NCBI RefSeq assembly: GCF_029975155.1
Contig: NZ_JARKPQ010000200.1
Location: forward strand, 1-64,000
Source: Propionicimonas sp.
GTDB taxonomy: Bacteria; Actinomycetota; Actinomycetes; Propionibacteriales; Propionibacteriaceae
DNA length: 64,000 nt
Direction of reading: 5' to 3'
Shown here piece by piece: positions 8,957 through 16,265 of this stretch; positions within the stretch are counted from its first letter, which is position 1, and every line of letters starts with the position of its first letter. The notes beneath the pieces are model-generated. The model had not been told where the DNA came from. It searched no databases and was given only the letters and a program-made list of their open reading frames with translations. A program made the translations under genes and the position numbers.

Positions 8957-9532
8957 TCAGGCCAGTTCCCGGCAGCGCGCTCCGGCCGGGCAGTCGAGGA
9001 CGTGGTCGTTGACCAGGCCCACGGCCTGGGCGAACGCGTAGACGATGGTCGGCCCGCAGAACCGGAAGCCGGCCTTCTTCAGCCGCTTCGACAGCTCGTC
9101 GCCGGCCGGGCTCGTCGCCGGGACGCCGGAGAGGTCGGCCGGCAGGTTCTGCACGGGGACGCCGTCGACGGCGCTCCAGACGAAGGCGCTGAACCCGCCC
9201 GGGTAGGTGGCCTCGACCTGCTGCCACGCCCGCGCGTTGGTGATCGCCGCCTCGATCTTGCCCCGGTGCCGGACGATGCCCGCGTCCGCGAGCAGCCGCG
9301 TGACCTCCGGCTCGCCCCAGGTGGCGATCACGTCCGGATCGAAGCCGGCGAAGGCGGCCCGGAAGTTCTCCCGCTTGCGCAGGATCGTGTACCAGCTCAG
9401 CCCGGCCTGGAACCCGTCCAGCACAAGCTTCTCGTACAGCGCCCGCGCGTCACGCTCGGGCACCCCCCACTCGTCGTCGTGGTAGGCGATGTAGAGCGGA
9501 TCCGTGCCACACCAGCCGCAGCGCTCGCCCAT
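8957..9532 (-). CDS. tag: DNA-3-methyladenine glycosylase I
   Basis: 191-residue base-excision-repair enzyme that removes 3-methyladenine from alkylated DNA. The whole family signature is present: CGWC near the N-terminus and Tyr-His-Asp-Asp-Glu-Trp-Gly-Val-Pro around residue 17. The zinc-binding set of an early Cys and His plus a late NDHVLDCP is complete, and the active-site segment RALYEKLVLDGFQAGLSW is clear. ATG 9532 is preceded by AGGAGG at ideal spacing. It stands alone, converging on the Lrp gene, with a palindromic repeat upstream. Confidence 0.95.
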   Translation of the reverse strand: MGERCGWCGTDPLYIAYHDDEWGVPERDARALYEKLVLDGFQAGLSWYTILRKRENFRAAFAGFDPDVIATWGEPEVTRLLADAGIVRHRGKIEAAITNARAWQQVEATYPGGFSAFVWSAVDGVPVQNLPADLSGVPATSPAGDELSKRLKKAGFRFCGPTIVYAFAQAVGLVNDHVLDCPAGARCRELA

Positions 9533-9565
9533 TCCCCGGCCTCCTTCCGCGCCGGCTCATGCTAA

Positions 9566-9639
9566 CGCCGAACGCCACCGTTCCAGTCAAGCGCTCCAGC
9601 CTGGGTAGGAGCGTTTGACCAGAACGGTGGCGTTCGGCG
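9566..9639. repeat. Long palindromic element, family 2 (copy 1)
   Basis: Inverted repeat of about 30 bp per arm with outer core CGCCGAACGCCACCGTTC and inner core CGCTCC/GGAGCG. It sits directly 3' of the META-domain gene. The same sequence organisation recurs at 15442-15509. It could serve as a terminator hairpin, but both copies share detailed sequence, which points to a dispersed repeat family. Confidence 0.85.
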
Positions 9640-9654
9640 AGAGGGGCGGGCTGG

Positions 9655-10671
9655 TCACTCCAGGGTGAGGCTGAGGCGGTTCTCGTTGTCGGTGGTGAGG
9701 ACGTAGGTGTAGGTGCCGGGTTCCAGCTTGTCGGCATCGGCGTCATCCGCCGCCTGCGGGAGGAACTGGTGGCGGTCGCGAGAAGCGACCCGGAAGCCGA
9801 AGTACGCCCGGCTGTAGGCGGCCAGCACCTCGCGGTACCCGGTGGTCTCGCCCGCGGCCACCGGACCGAAGTTGACCACCGAGTCGTCGAGGGAGATCAG
9901 GCGGAAGGACTCCAGATCGTGGCCGGAGTCGTTGCGGACGCGGACCCGGGTGGCGGACGCGGTCGCGGGCGCAGCCGAGGCCGCCGGCGTGGTCACTCCG
10001 CTCGGCGACGTGGTCGGCTGGGGAACGCTGCTGGTCGAGCCCTCCCGCACGAACCGCACCTGATCGCGGCCCCTGGCGTCCTGCAGTCGCAGATGATCGC
10101 CCTCGCGGACGACCTTCGCGGTCCGCTCCAGCGCGGCCCGGTACTTCGTCGCCTGCGCCTCGATGACCGAACCGCCACAGCCGGCGGTGCCCACCGTCCA
10201 GTTCCTGAACCTCAGCTCGGCGCCCGCCAACTCATAGTCGGCGTTGAGGGGATTGCAGACGTCATTGGCCACCACCCGCATCCCGGACTCGAACCGCAGC
10301 CACGGCGCGTCTCCGGGACCGGTGCCGACCACGGGGTCGTCCAGTCCACGGATCCAGTCAGCGAGCCAGGTTCCGTCCAGCTGCAGGCCGCTCGGCGTGG
10401 CGGTCCGGCCGGCCGTCGCGCTGGGCGTTGCCAGGGGCACGGCAGGCATCGTTTTCGATGGCCGCAGCGTCACCGCTCCGACCCCCAGCCCAGCCACCAC
10501 CGCCAGCGCCGCCGCCACGGCGACCCAGCGCGGGGCGGGCCGCCGCGTCGGCATGGGCGCGCCGGCGGAGGCCCGACCGATCACCTCGTCCAGGTCGATC
10601 GGGCCCAGGGGCGGTTGGTCTGCCACCGCCTGGCGCAGCCCGGTCCGGAACCGCTCGTCGAGATCATTCAT
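9655..10671 (-). CDS. Membrane-anchored META-domain protein, partner of the ECF sigma factor
   Basis: 338 residues. A polar cytosolic N-terminus (about residues 1-55) is followed by one TM helix (WVAVAAALAVVAGLGVGAVTL). A META/HslJ-like domain (about 95-215) follows, with LDGTWLADWI, a DVCNPLNADYEL segment and the later CGGSVIEAQ. The C-terminal ~100 residues (RVRVRNDSGHDLESFRLISL to the end) resemble the whole extracytoplasmic part of the protein at 11256-11747. ATG 10671 overlaps the sigma factor stop in ATGA, so co-translation is likely. By position and topology it may act as an anti-sigma factor, but no zinc-binding anti-sigma motif is visible. Confidence 0.75.
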   Translation of the reverse strand: MNDLDERFRTGLRQAVADQPPLGPIDLDEVIGRASAGAPMPTRRPAPRWVAVAAALAVVAGLGVGAVTLRPSKTMPAVPLATPSATAGRTATPSGLQLDGTWLADWIRGLDDPVVGTGPGDAPWLRFESGMRVVANDVCNPLNADYELAGAELRFRNWTVGTAGCGGSVIEAQATKYRAALERTAKVVREGDHLRLQDARGRDQVRFVREGSTSSVPQPTTSPSGVTTPAASAAPATASATRVRVRNDSGHDLESFRLISLDDSVVNFGPVAAGETTGYREVLAAYSRAYFGFRVASRDRHQFLPQAADDADADKLEPGTYTYVLTTDNENRLSLTLE

Positions 10672-11165
10672 CGTCGTCCTTCCGTTCGCGTGCGCAGCAG
10701 GGCTGTCGCCCGATGGACGTGGGAGCGTGCCGTCGCCTCGCGGCAGCCGAGGGCCCGGCCGATCTCGGCGTAGCTGAGGTCGCCGTAGAAGCGCAGCACC
10801 ACCGCCGTCCGTTGCACCGGGCCGAGTTCGCCGCACAGCCGCCAGACCTCGTCGGCGTCGTCGACGGCCGCGGTCGGGTCGGCGGCCACGGGCACCGTGC
10901 GCAGCCGGTCCGGCTCGGCCACCGGGAGTGACCGTGGCCGCCGCCGGATCACTCCGAGGCAGGCGTTGACGACCGTCCGGTGGACGTAGGCGTCGAACTC
11001 GTCTCCGGACGGCAGGCGCGACCACCGTCCGTAGAGCCCGGCGAGGGCGTCCTGGACGGCGTCCAGGGCGTCCTCACGGTGCCGGGTGATCAGCCAGGCG
11101 ACCTCGAGCAGCCGATCACCGCGCTCCTCGACGAAGGCCGTGAACTCCGCCTTCGCCGACGCCAC
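10668..11165 (-). CDS. ECF sigma factor (SigE family)
   Basis: 165-residue group 4 sigma factor. Region 2 (FTAFVEERGDRLLEVAWLIT to FDAYVHRTVVNACLG) and region 4 (GPVQRTAVVLRFYGDLSYAE with an HTH ending in TARSHVHRATALLR) are clear; region 3 is absent, as expected. I chose GTG 11165, which has AGGA about 10 nt upstream and gives the normal family length; a start about 29 codons upstream is also possible. It directs RNA polymerase to stress-type promoters, with the overlapping membrane META-domain gene as the likely sensor or antagonist (inference). Confidence 0.9.
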   Translation of the reverse strand: MASAKAEFTAFVEERGDRLLEVAWLITRHREDALDAVQDALAGLYGRWSRLPSGDEFDAYVHRTVVNACLGVIRRRPRSLPVAEPDRLRTVPVAADPTAAVDDADEVWRLCGELGPVQRTAVVLRFYGDLSYAEIGRALGCREATARSHVHRATALLRTRTEGRR

Positions 11166-11255
11166 CTCGGTCGTTCCTGCGATCCCGGTTGCTCCCACAC
11201 CCCTGATCAAGTCGCCGCACCTCGCGTTCGTTGCAGTCGGTGCCAGCTTCACCGG

Positions 11256-11747
11256 TCACCCCCAGCCGGAGAAGGTGAACACCGGACGGCCCTGCCGGTC
11301 GAGGCCGAGCACGTAGGTGTAGTCGAACGGCTTCCACTCGGCCTCACCGATGTAGCGCGCCTGGCGGAACTCGTAGCGCCGGTCGCCGGCCGTGGCCACG
11401 ATCGTGGCACGGTCCTCCGCGTAGCCGACCGTCCGATAGTCCGTCACCGCGCCCGCAGCCAAGGACCCGAACTCCGCGCCTGCGCCCGTGCGGGGCACCA
11501 ACCGGACGCCGTCGAGGGCGAGACCGGTGTCGTTGCGGATCCGGCAGCGGTACTCGCGAGCCCCTCGGGCGGTCGTGCCCGGATCGGCGGGGACGATCCC
11601 GCCGACCGCCGACGTCACCGGTGCCTGCGGCGCTGGACGCGTGCCGCCCGATCGTGCCGAGCACACCAGCAGCGCCAACCCGCCCACCAGGGCGAACGCC
11701 AAGACGGCCGCGAGCCAGCGCGGCACCGGCCTGCCCGTCCGCTCCAT
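11256..11747 (-). CDS. Small membrane-anchored protein sharing a domain with the META-domain protein
   Basis: 163 residues of unknown function. A TM or signal-anchor helix (WLAAVLAFALVGGLALLVCS) is followed by a Pro-rich linker and a compact C-terminal domain of about 100 residues. That domain aligns by eye with the C-terminus of the protein at 9655-10671: RCRIRNDTGLALDGVRLV versus RVRVRNDSGHDLESFRLI, then FGSLAAGAVTDYR versus FGPVAAGETTGYR, then DYTYVLGLD versus TYTYVLTTD. ATG 11747 precedes the TM helix. It ends about 90 nt upstream of the sigma factor start on the same strand, so all three may belong to one regulon. Confidence 0.7.
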   Translation of the reverse strand: MERTGRPVPRWLAAVLAFALVGGLALLVCSARSGGTRPAPQAPVTSAVGGIVPADPGTTARGAREYRCRIRNDTGLALDGVRLVPRTGAGAEFGSLAAGAVTDYRTVGYAEDRATIVATAGDRRYEFRQARYIGEAEWKPFDYTYVLGLDRQGRPVFTFSGWG

Positions 11748-11788
11748 ACCGGTAACAGTCGCGACACCCGCGGTTCGTTGCAGGAACC

Positions 11789-11850
11789 CGCCATAACGGC
11801 CCCCTGAGCCTGACGCCCGCCATAACGCTCCCTGAGCCTGACGAAGGGCG
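11789..11850. repeat. Tandem CTGAGCCTGACG repeats
   Basis: Two tandem units containing CCGCCATAACG and CCCTGAGCCTGACG between divergent genes. The CCCTGAGCCTGACGAAGGG core recurs at 26141-26165 and 54401-54424 and, inverted, at 39934-39980. This is a dispersed intergenic repeat. Confidence 0.75.
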
Positions 11851-11900
11851 ATCACCAGCGCTTCGGCACGAAAGCCCCGCGGGCTCAGTACGGTAATCCC

Positions 11901-13580
11901 GTGGACGCACCCTGGATCAGGCACTACCAGCCGGGGGTTCCGGCGCAGATCGAACTGCCCACCGAGTCGCTGGTGGCGCTCTATGAACGGTCCGTCGCCG
12001 AGGCCGGCAACGCCGTGGCGACCGAGTTCTTCGGCCGCACCACCACCTATGCCGAGCTGGGCGACCAGATCGCCCGCGCCGCGGAGGGCCTGCGCCGCCT
12101 CGGCGTCCAGGCCGGCGATCGGGTGGCGATCGTCCTGCCCAACTGCCCGCAGCACATCGTGGCCTTCTACGCCGTGCTGCGGCTGGGCGCCGTTGTCGTG
12201 GAGCACAACCCGCTGTACACCGAGCGCGAGTTGCGCCACCTGTTCGAGGACCACGCCGCGCGCGTGGCGATCTGCTGGGACGCGGCCGTCGGCAGGCTGC
12301 GCGCGATCCCCGGCGACGCCCGTCCCGACCACATTGTGTCGGTGAACCTGCTGAAGGCGTTCCCGACGATCAAGCGCCTCGCCCTGAGCCTGCCGGTGAA
12401 GAAGCTGCGGGAGACCCGTGACCGGCTCACCCAGCCCGCGCCGGGCACGCTGCCCTGGGAGAAGCTGCTGGGGGCTCCGCGGCTGGACGCGTCCCATCCG
12501 AAGCCCGGCGTGCACGACCTGGCGGTGATCCAGTACACGTCCGGCACCACCGGCGTCCCCAAGGGCGCGATGCTGTCGCACTTCAACCTGTTCAGCAACG
12601 CCCGCCAGGGCGAGGCGTGGATGCACGGCGCGCAGTACCGCAAGGAGGTCTTCTACGCGATCCTGCCGATGTTCCACGCGTTCGGCATGACGCTGTTCCT
12701 GACCTACGGCATCCTCAAGCAGGGCCGGCTGGTGCTGTTCCCCGCCTTCGACGTCGACCTGGTGCTGGACGCGGCGAAGAAATCGCCGCCCACCGTCTAC
12801 TGTGCGGTGCCGCCGATCTACGAGAAGACCGCCACCCGGGCCACCGAGCGCGGCATCTCGCTGCGGTCGGCCAAGTACTGCATCTCCGGCGCGATGAACC
12901 TTCCCGACTCGGTGGTCGAGTTGTGGGAGAGCGTCTCCAGTGGGCTGCTCGTCGAGGGCTACGGGATGACCGAGGCGTCCCCGGTGTGCCTGGGCAACCC
13001 CTTCCACCCGTCCCGCCGGACGGGGACGATCGGCATCCCCTTCCCGAGCACGTACATGCGGGTGGTCGACCCCGACGATCCGACGCGCGAGGTCGCCCAG
13101 GGGGAGCGCGGTGAGCTGCTGATCAAGGGGCCGCAGGTGTTCAGCGGCTACTGGAACAACGCCGAGGAGACCGCGAAGGCCCTGCTGCCGGACGGCTGGC
13201 TGCGCACCGGCGACGTGGTCACGGTGGACGCGGACGGCTTCACCACCATCGTCGACCGGGTGAAGGAACTCATCATCACCGGCGGCTTCAACGTGTCCCC
13301 GTCCGAGGTGGAGAACGTGCTGCGCGGCCATCCGGACCTCAGCGACGCGGCCGTCATCGGCGTCCCGGCACCGAGCGGCGGCGAGAAGGTGGTCGCGGTC
13401 GTCCTGCTCCGGCCGGGCGCGACCCTGGACGAGCCCGCGCTGCGCGACTACTGCAGGGAGCGGCTGTCCGGCTACAAGGTGCCGCGCGAGATCGTCGCGA
13501 TCAACGACCTGCCGCGCTCGATGCTGGGCAAGGTGCTGCGCAAGCAGGTCCGGGAGCAGTTCCTGGCCGACCATGCCTGA
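11901..13580 (+). CDS. Long-chain fatty-acid--CoA ligase (AMP-binding)
   Basis: 559-residue acyl-adenylate-forming enzyme that activates fatty acids to acyl-CoA with ATP. The AMP-binding P-loop is YTSGTTGVPKGAMLSHFN (about residues 214-231). The adenylation motif GYGMTEASPVC, the hinge region (VDRVKELIITGGFNVSP) and the C-terminal catalytic Lys in LPRSMLGKVLRKQ are all present. The start is GTG 11901 with no ribosome site but a TACGGT box just upstream, suggesting a leaderless mRNA. Its TGA stop lies inside a 30-bp-arm palindrome. Monocistronic; chain-length preference cannot be read from sequence. Confidence 0.93.
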   Translation: MDAPWIRHYQPGVPAQIELPTESLVALYERSVAEAGNAVATEFFGRTTTYAELGDQIARAAEGLRRLGVQAGDRVAIVLPNCPQHIVAFYAVLRLGAVVVEHNPLYTERELRHLFEDHAARVAICWDAAVGRLRAIPGDARPDHIVSVNLLKAFPTIKRLALSLPVKKLRETRDRLTQPAPGTLPWEKLLGAPRLDASHPKPGVHDLAVIQYTSGTTGVPKGAMLSHFNLFSNARQGEAWMHGAQYRKEVFYAILPMFHAFGMTLFLTYGILKQGRLVLFPAFDVDLVLDAAKKSPPTVYCAVPPIYEKTATRATERGISLRSAKYCISGAMNLPDSVVELWESVSSGLLVEGYGMTEASPVCLGNPFHPSRRTGTIGIPFPSTYMRVVDPDDPTREVAQGERGELLIKGPQVFSGYWNNAEETAKALLPDGWLRTGDVVTVDADGFTTIVDRVKELIITGGFNVSPSEVENVLRGHPDLSDAAVIGVPAPSGGEKVVAVVLLRPGATLDEPALRDYCRERLSGYKVPREIVAINDLPRSMLGKVLRKQVREQFLADHA

Positions 13581-13645
13581 ACGGAAATGGGACCTGTCCC
13601 CGTTAAGCCGCCAGCCTTAACGGGGACAGGTCCCATTTCCGTTCA
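13578..13645. repeat. Perfect 30-bp-arm palindrome, family 1, spanning two stop codons
   Basis: Left arm 13578-13607 and right arm 13616-13645 are exact reverse complements with an 8-nt loop; outer core TGAACGGAAATGGGACC. The first three bases are the TGA of the acyl-CoA ligase and the last three are the TGA of the convergent MFS gene, so the element fills the whole gap. Likely a bidirectional terminator as well as a repeat copy. Confidence 0.9.
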
Positions 13646-14932
13646 GCGGGCTTCTTCGAAGTCCTCGACCAGGACGGCGTCCGGACGGCGGTTGCGCCAG
13701 GGCATGACGTCCCAGCCGGACTGGCGCACCACGTACGCCACGGCGACCGCGACAGCGAGGCCGCACATGATACCGCCGATCGCGACCGTCCAGCGGGGGC
13801 CCCAGACGTCGCCCACCCAGCCGATCACCGGCGCGCCCAGCGGCGTCCCGCCGAGGAAGATCGCCTGGTAGAGCGCCATCACGCGCCCCCGCATCACCGG
13901 CGTGGTCGACAACTGCACGGACGCGTTCGCGGCCGTCATCACCGTCAGGGACGTGAACCCGGCCGGCACCAGCAGCACCGCGTACCACAGGTAGCCCGGC
14001 GCCACCGCGAGCAGCAGACACGACACCGCGAACGCCGCCAGCGCGGCCATGATCAGCCGCAGCCGCAGCTCCGTCCGGCGCGCTGCGATCAGACCTGCGG
14101 CCAGCGAGCCGCACGCCATGATCGAGCTGAGCACGCCGTACGAGTCGGCACCCACATGGAAGACGGACGTGGCCATCAGCGCGTTCGTGATCTGGAAGTT
14201 GAGCCCGAACGTGCCCAGCATGAACACCAGGAACATCAGCAGCATGATGTCCGGACGCGACTTCACATAGCGCAGCCCGGCCATGATCGACCCCTTCGCC
14301 TTGGCGCGGGGGGACGGCGTGAGTTCGGCCTCGTTCATCATCGCCAGCGCGACGAGGACGGCGATGAAGCTGAACCCGTTGAACAGCAGGGCCGGACCCA
14401 CGCCCCACCATGCGATGCTCAGCCCGGCCACGGCCGGACCCACCAGGCGCGCGGCGTGGAAGCTGGTGGTGTTCAGGCCCACGGCGTTCGGGATCAGCTG
14501 CTCCGGCACCATCTCGGGCGCCATCGCCTGCCGCGCCGGGCCGTCGAACGCCGCGGCGACACCCTGCAACGTGGCCAGCAGGTAGACGTGCCACAGCTGG
14601 ACGACGCCGCCGAGAACGAGGCCGGCGAGGGTCAGCCCGGTGACGGCCATCGCGGCCTGGGTGACCATCAGCACCTTGCGCTTGGAGAACCGGTCGGCGA
14701 GCGAGCCGGCGTACGGTGCCAGCACCGCGACCGGCAGGAACTGCAGAGCCGTGGTGAGCCCGAGCGCGACGGCCGAGTTCGCGGTGAGCACGGTGAGCAC
14801 CAGCCAGTCCTGGGCGATCCGGGCCATCCAGGTGCCGATGTTGGAGATGAAGCCGCCCGTCCAGAACAGCCGATAGTTGCGGATCCCGAACGAGGAGAAC
14901 ATCGGCACCCGCTCCGCGGTCGTCGCGCTCAT
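13643..14932 (-). CDS. MFS transporter (MFS_3/enterobactin-exporter-like)
   Basis: 429-residue, 12-TM major facilitator. The N-terminus FGIRNYRLFWTGGFISNIGTWM and the loop GSLADRFSKRKVLMVTQAAM (the MFS motif A position) are typical of the MFS_3 branch that includes EntS-like exporters. The start is ATG 14932, overlapping the MarR gene stop by ATGA. Being co-transcribed with, and downstream of, a MarR repressor, it is probably a drug or metabolite efflux pump. Substrate unknown. Confidence 0.9.
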   Translation of the reverse strand: MSATTAERVPMFSSFGIRNYRLFWTGGFISNIGTWMARIAQDWLVLTVLTANSAVALGLTTALQFLPVAVLAPYAGSLADRFSKRKVLMVTQAAMAVTGLTLAGLVLGGVVQLWHVYLLATLQGVAAAFDGPARQAMAPEMVPEQLIPNAVGLNTTSFHAARLVGPAVAGLSIAWWGVGPALLFNGFSFIAVLVALAMMNEAELTPSPRAKAKGSIMAGLRYVKSRPDIMLLMFLVFMLGTFGLNFQITNALMATSVFHVGADSYGVLSSIMACGSLAAGLIAARRTELRLRLIMAALAAFAVSCLLLAVAPGYLWYAVLLVPAGFTSLTVMTAANASVQLSTTPVMRGRVMALYQAIFLGGTPLGAPVIGWVGDVWGPRWTVAIGGIMCGLAVAVAVAYVVRQSGWDVMPWRNRRPDAVLVEDFEEAR

Positions 14933-15351
14933 CTCCCCACCACCCGGTTCAGCAGTTCCGTCGCGTTCTTCAACAGCTTCAACTCCTCCTTCGTCAGTCC
15001 CTCGAGCTGGTGCACCATCCAGTCGTCGCGCGCCCTGCGGATCCGCGCGAGCGTCTCGCGTCCGGCATCCGTGAGCCGCAGCACCTTCGACCGTCCGTCG
15101 CTCGGGTGGTCCTCGCGCGCCACCAGCCCCCGCTCCACAAGGCAGTTCGTCGTCTTCGTCATGCTCGGCGGCGCCACTCGCTCGATCTCGGCGAGCTCGC
15201 CGGGAGTGAGCGGACGGTCGGCCAGGTGCGCGAGCGCGCTCGCCAGATGCGGCGCCAGCTCGGACGTGGACTCGTACCGGACGCGGCGACTGACCCGCTG
15301 ACACGCGATCCGTAGGTCGTTCGCGGTCGTCAACAGAGCTTCGTTCGGCAT
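14929..15351 (-). CDS. MarR family transcriptional regulator
   Basis: 140-residue winged-helix repressor. The helix-turn-helix is LTPGELAEIERVAPPSMTKT and the wing is ARDEDHPSDGRSKVLRLTDAG-like (positions about 70-95), with amphipathic dimerisation helices at both ends. It is the first gene of a two-gene operon with the MFS pump, overlapping by four bases. Its ATG lies 1 nt downstream of a perfect dyad (15353-15386) that also covers a TANNNT promoter element, so autorepression is expected. Confidence 0.92.
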   Translation of the reverse strand: MPNEALLTTANDLRIACQRVSRRVRYESTSELAPHLASALAHLADRPLTPGELAEIERVAPPSMTKTTNCLVERGLVAREDHPSDGRSKVLRLTDAGRETLARIRRARDDWMVHQLEGLTKEELKLLKNATELLNRVVGR

Positions 15352-15352
15352 G

Positions 15353-15386
15353 ATACTTAGCTTAACTCATTAGCTGAGCTAAGTAT
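15353..15386 (-). promoter_or_regulatory. Operator/promoter dyad of the MarR-MFS operon
   Basis: ATACTTAGCT (15353-15362) and AGCTAAGTAT (15377-15386) are perfect inverted repeats with a 14-nt spacer. The dyad sits immediately upstream of the MarR ATG, and a TAAGCT box lies about 7 nt before the start codon on the minus strand. It is the most AT-rich stretch in the neighbourhood. This is a strong candidate binding site for the adjacent MarR protein. Confidence 0.75.
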
Positions 15387-15441
15387 TCCGGATGGACGGA
15401 ACACCCCCACCAGCCGTCCCGGACCGGCCTGCCCAGAACGC

Positions 15442-15509
15442 CGAACGCCACCGTTCCGGTCATCCGCTCCAGCCAGGGCTGGAGCGTTTGGCAGAAACGG
15501 TGGCGTTCG
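15442..15509. repeat. Long palindromic element, family 2 (copy 2)
   Basis: Arms CGAACGCCACCGTT (15442-15455) and AACGGTGGCGTTCG (15496-15509) enclose an inner CGCTCCAGCC/GGCTGGAGCG hairpin. It is a near-copy of 9566-9639 and again lies directly 3' of a minus-strand gene (the HAD hydrolase). Confidence 0.85.
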
Positions 15510-15524
15510 ATACTCGGGCGCCCC

Positions 15525-16265
15525 CTACAGCGCTCGTGCCCAGGCCAGGAGCCCGGGGTCGGCCAGGGAGCCGAAGACCAGATCGGCGGGGAAGCCGTCG
15601 GGTTCGAGGCTCGGGACGCCGATCACGGTCATCCCGGCGGCGCGGGCCGAGGTGAGGCCGGTGATCGTGTCCTCGAACGCGACGCTGGCGGACGGGTCCA
15701 CGCCCAGCCGCGCGCACGCGGTGAGGTAGAGATCGGGAGCCGGCTTGCCGTGCACCACCTCGTCCGCGGCCACCACGGCATCGGGGACGCCGGCCAGCCC
15801 CGCCCGGGCGAGCGACAGGTCGACCAGGCGCCGCGGCGAGTTGCTGGCCACCGCGATCGGCACCCTGCCGGCGAGCGCACGCACCAGCTCCACCGCGCCC
15901 GGCATCGGCTCGGCCTGCGCCGCGATCACGTCCGCCACCATGCCCAGGACATACTCGGTGATCGCGTCCTCGCTCCCCACCTCGCCGAAGATCTCCGCCA
16001 TCAACGCGGACGTGGCCGGCACGCTCAGCCCGATGAACCGGGCCTTCTCCCGCGGACCGTACGGCAGCCCGCGCGAGGCGAACACCGCCGTCTCGCCGAC
16101 CGTCCAGCACGGCTCGGTGTCCACCAGCAGGCCGTCGCAGTCGAAGACGATGCCGGTGGGACGCAGGTTCGCTAGGAGGGTTAGGTCGGCGACGGCCCTT
16201 CGTGACGCGGAGGCCTCGTTCCTCGGCGTCCGCTCCTCGGGGGCCGTTGTGCGAGATTCAGCCAT
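15525..16265 (-). CDS. HAD-superfamily phosphatase (beta-phosphoglucomutase-like)
   Basis: 246-residue cytosolic phosphohydrolase. HAD motif 1 GIVFDCDGLLVDTEP (nucleophile Asp, acid Asp) is followed by an alpha-helical cap. Motif 2 is IAVASNSPRR, the motif 3 Lys is in HGKPAPDLYL, and motif 4 is SVAFEDTITG. This pattern marks subfamily I, the beta-phosphoglucomutase/phosphoglycolate phosphatase-like group. ATG 16265 overlaps the CCA-enzyme stop by 8 nt. A 35-residue polar N-terminal extension precedes motif 1. Substrate not predictable. Confidence 0.88.
   Translation of the reverse strand: MAESRTTAPEERTPRNEASASRRAVADLTLLANLRPTGIVFDCDGLLVDTEPCWTVGETAVFASRGLPYGPREKARFIGLSVPATSALMAEIFGEVGSEDAITEYVLGMVADVIAAQAEPMPGAVELVRALAGRVPIAVASNSPRRLVDLSLARAGLAGVPDAVVAADEVVHGKPAPDLYLTACARLGVDPSASVAFEDTITGLTSARAAGMTVIGVPSLEPDGFPADLVFGSLADPGLLAWARAL

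Noticed and set aside
11256-13574. Extension of the small membrane protein into a 772-codon frame antisense to the acyl-CoA ligase
   Set aside because: Only the last 164 codons have membrane-protein character and a matching paralogous domain; the rest is antisense shadow.
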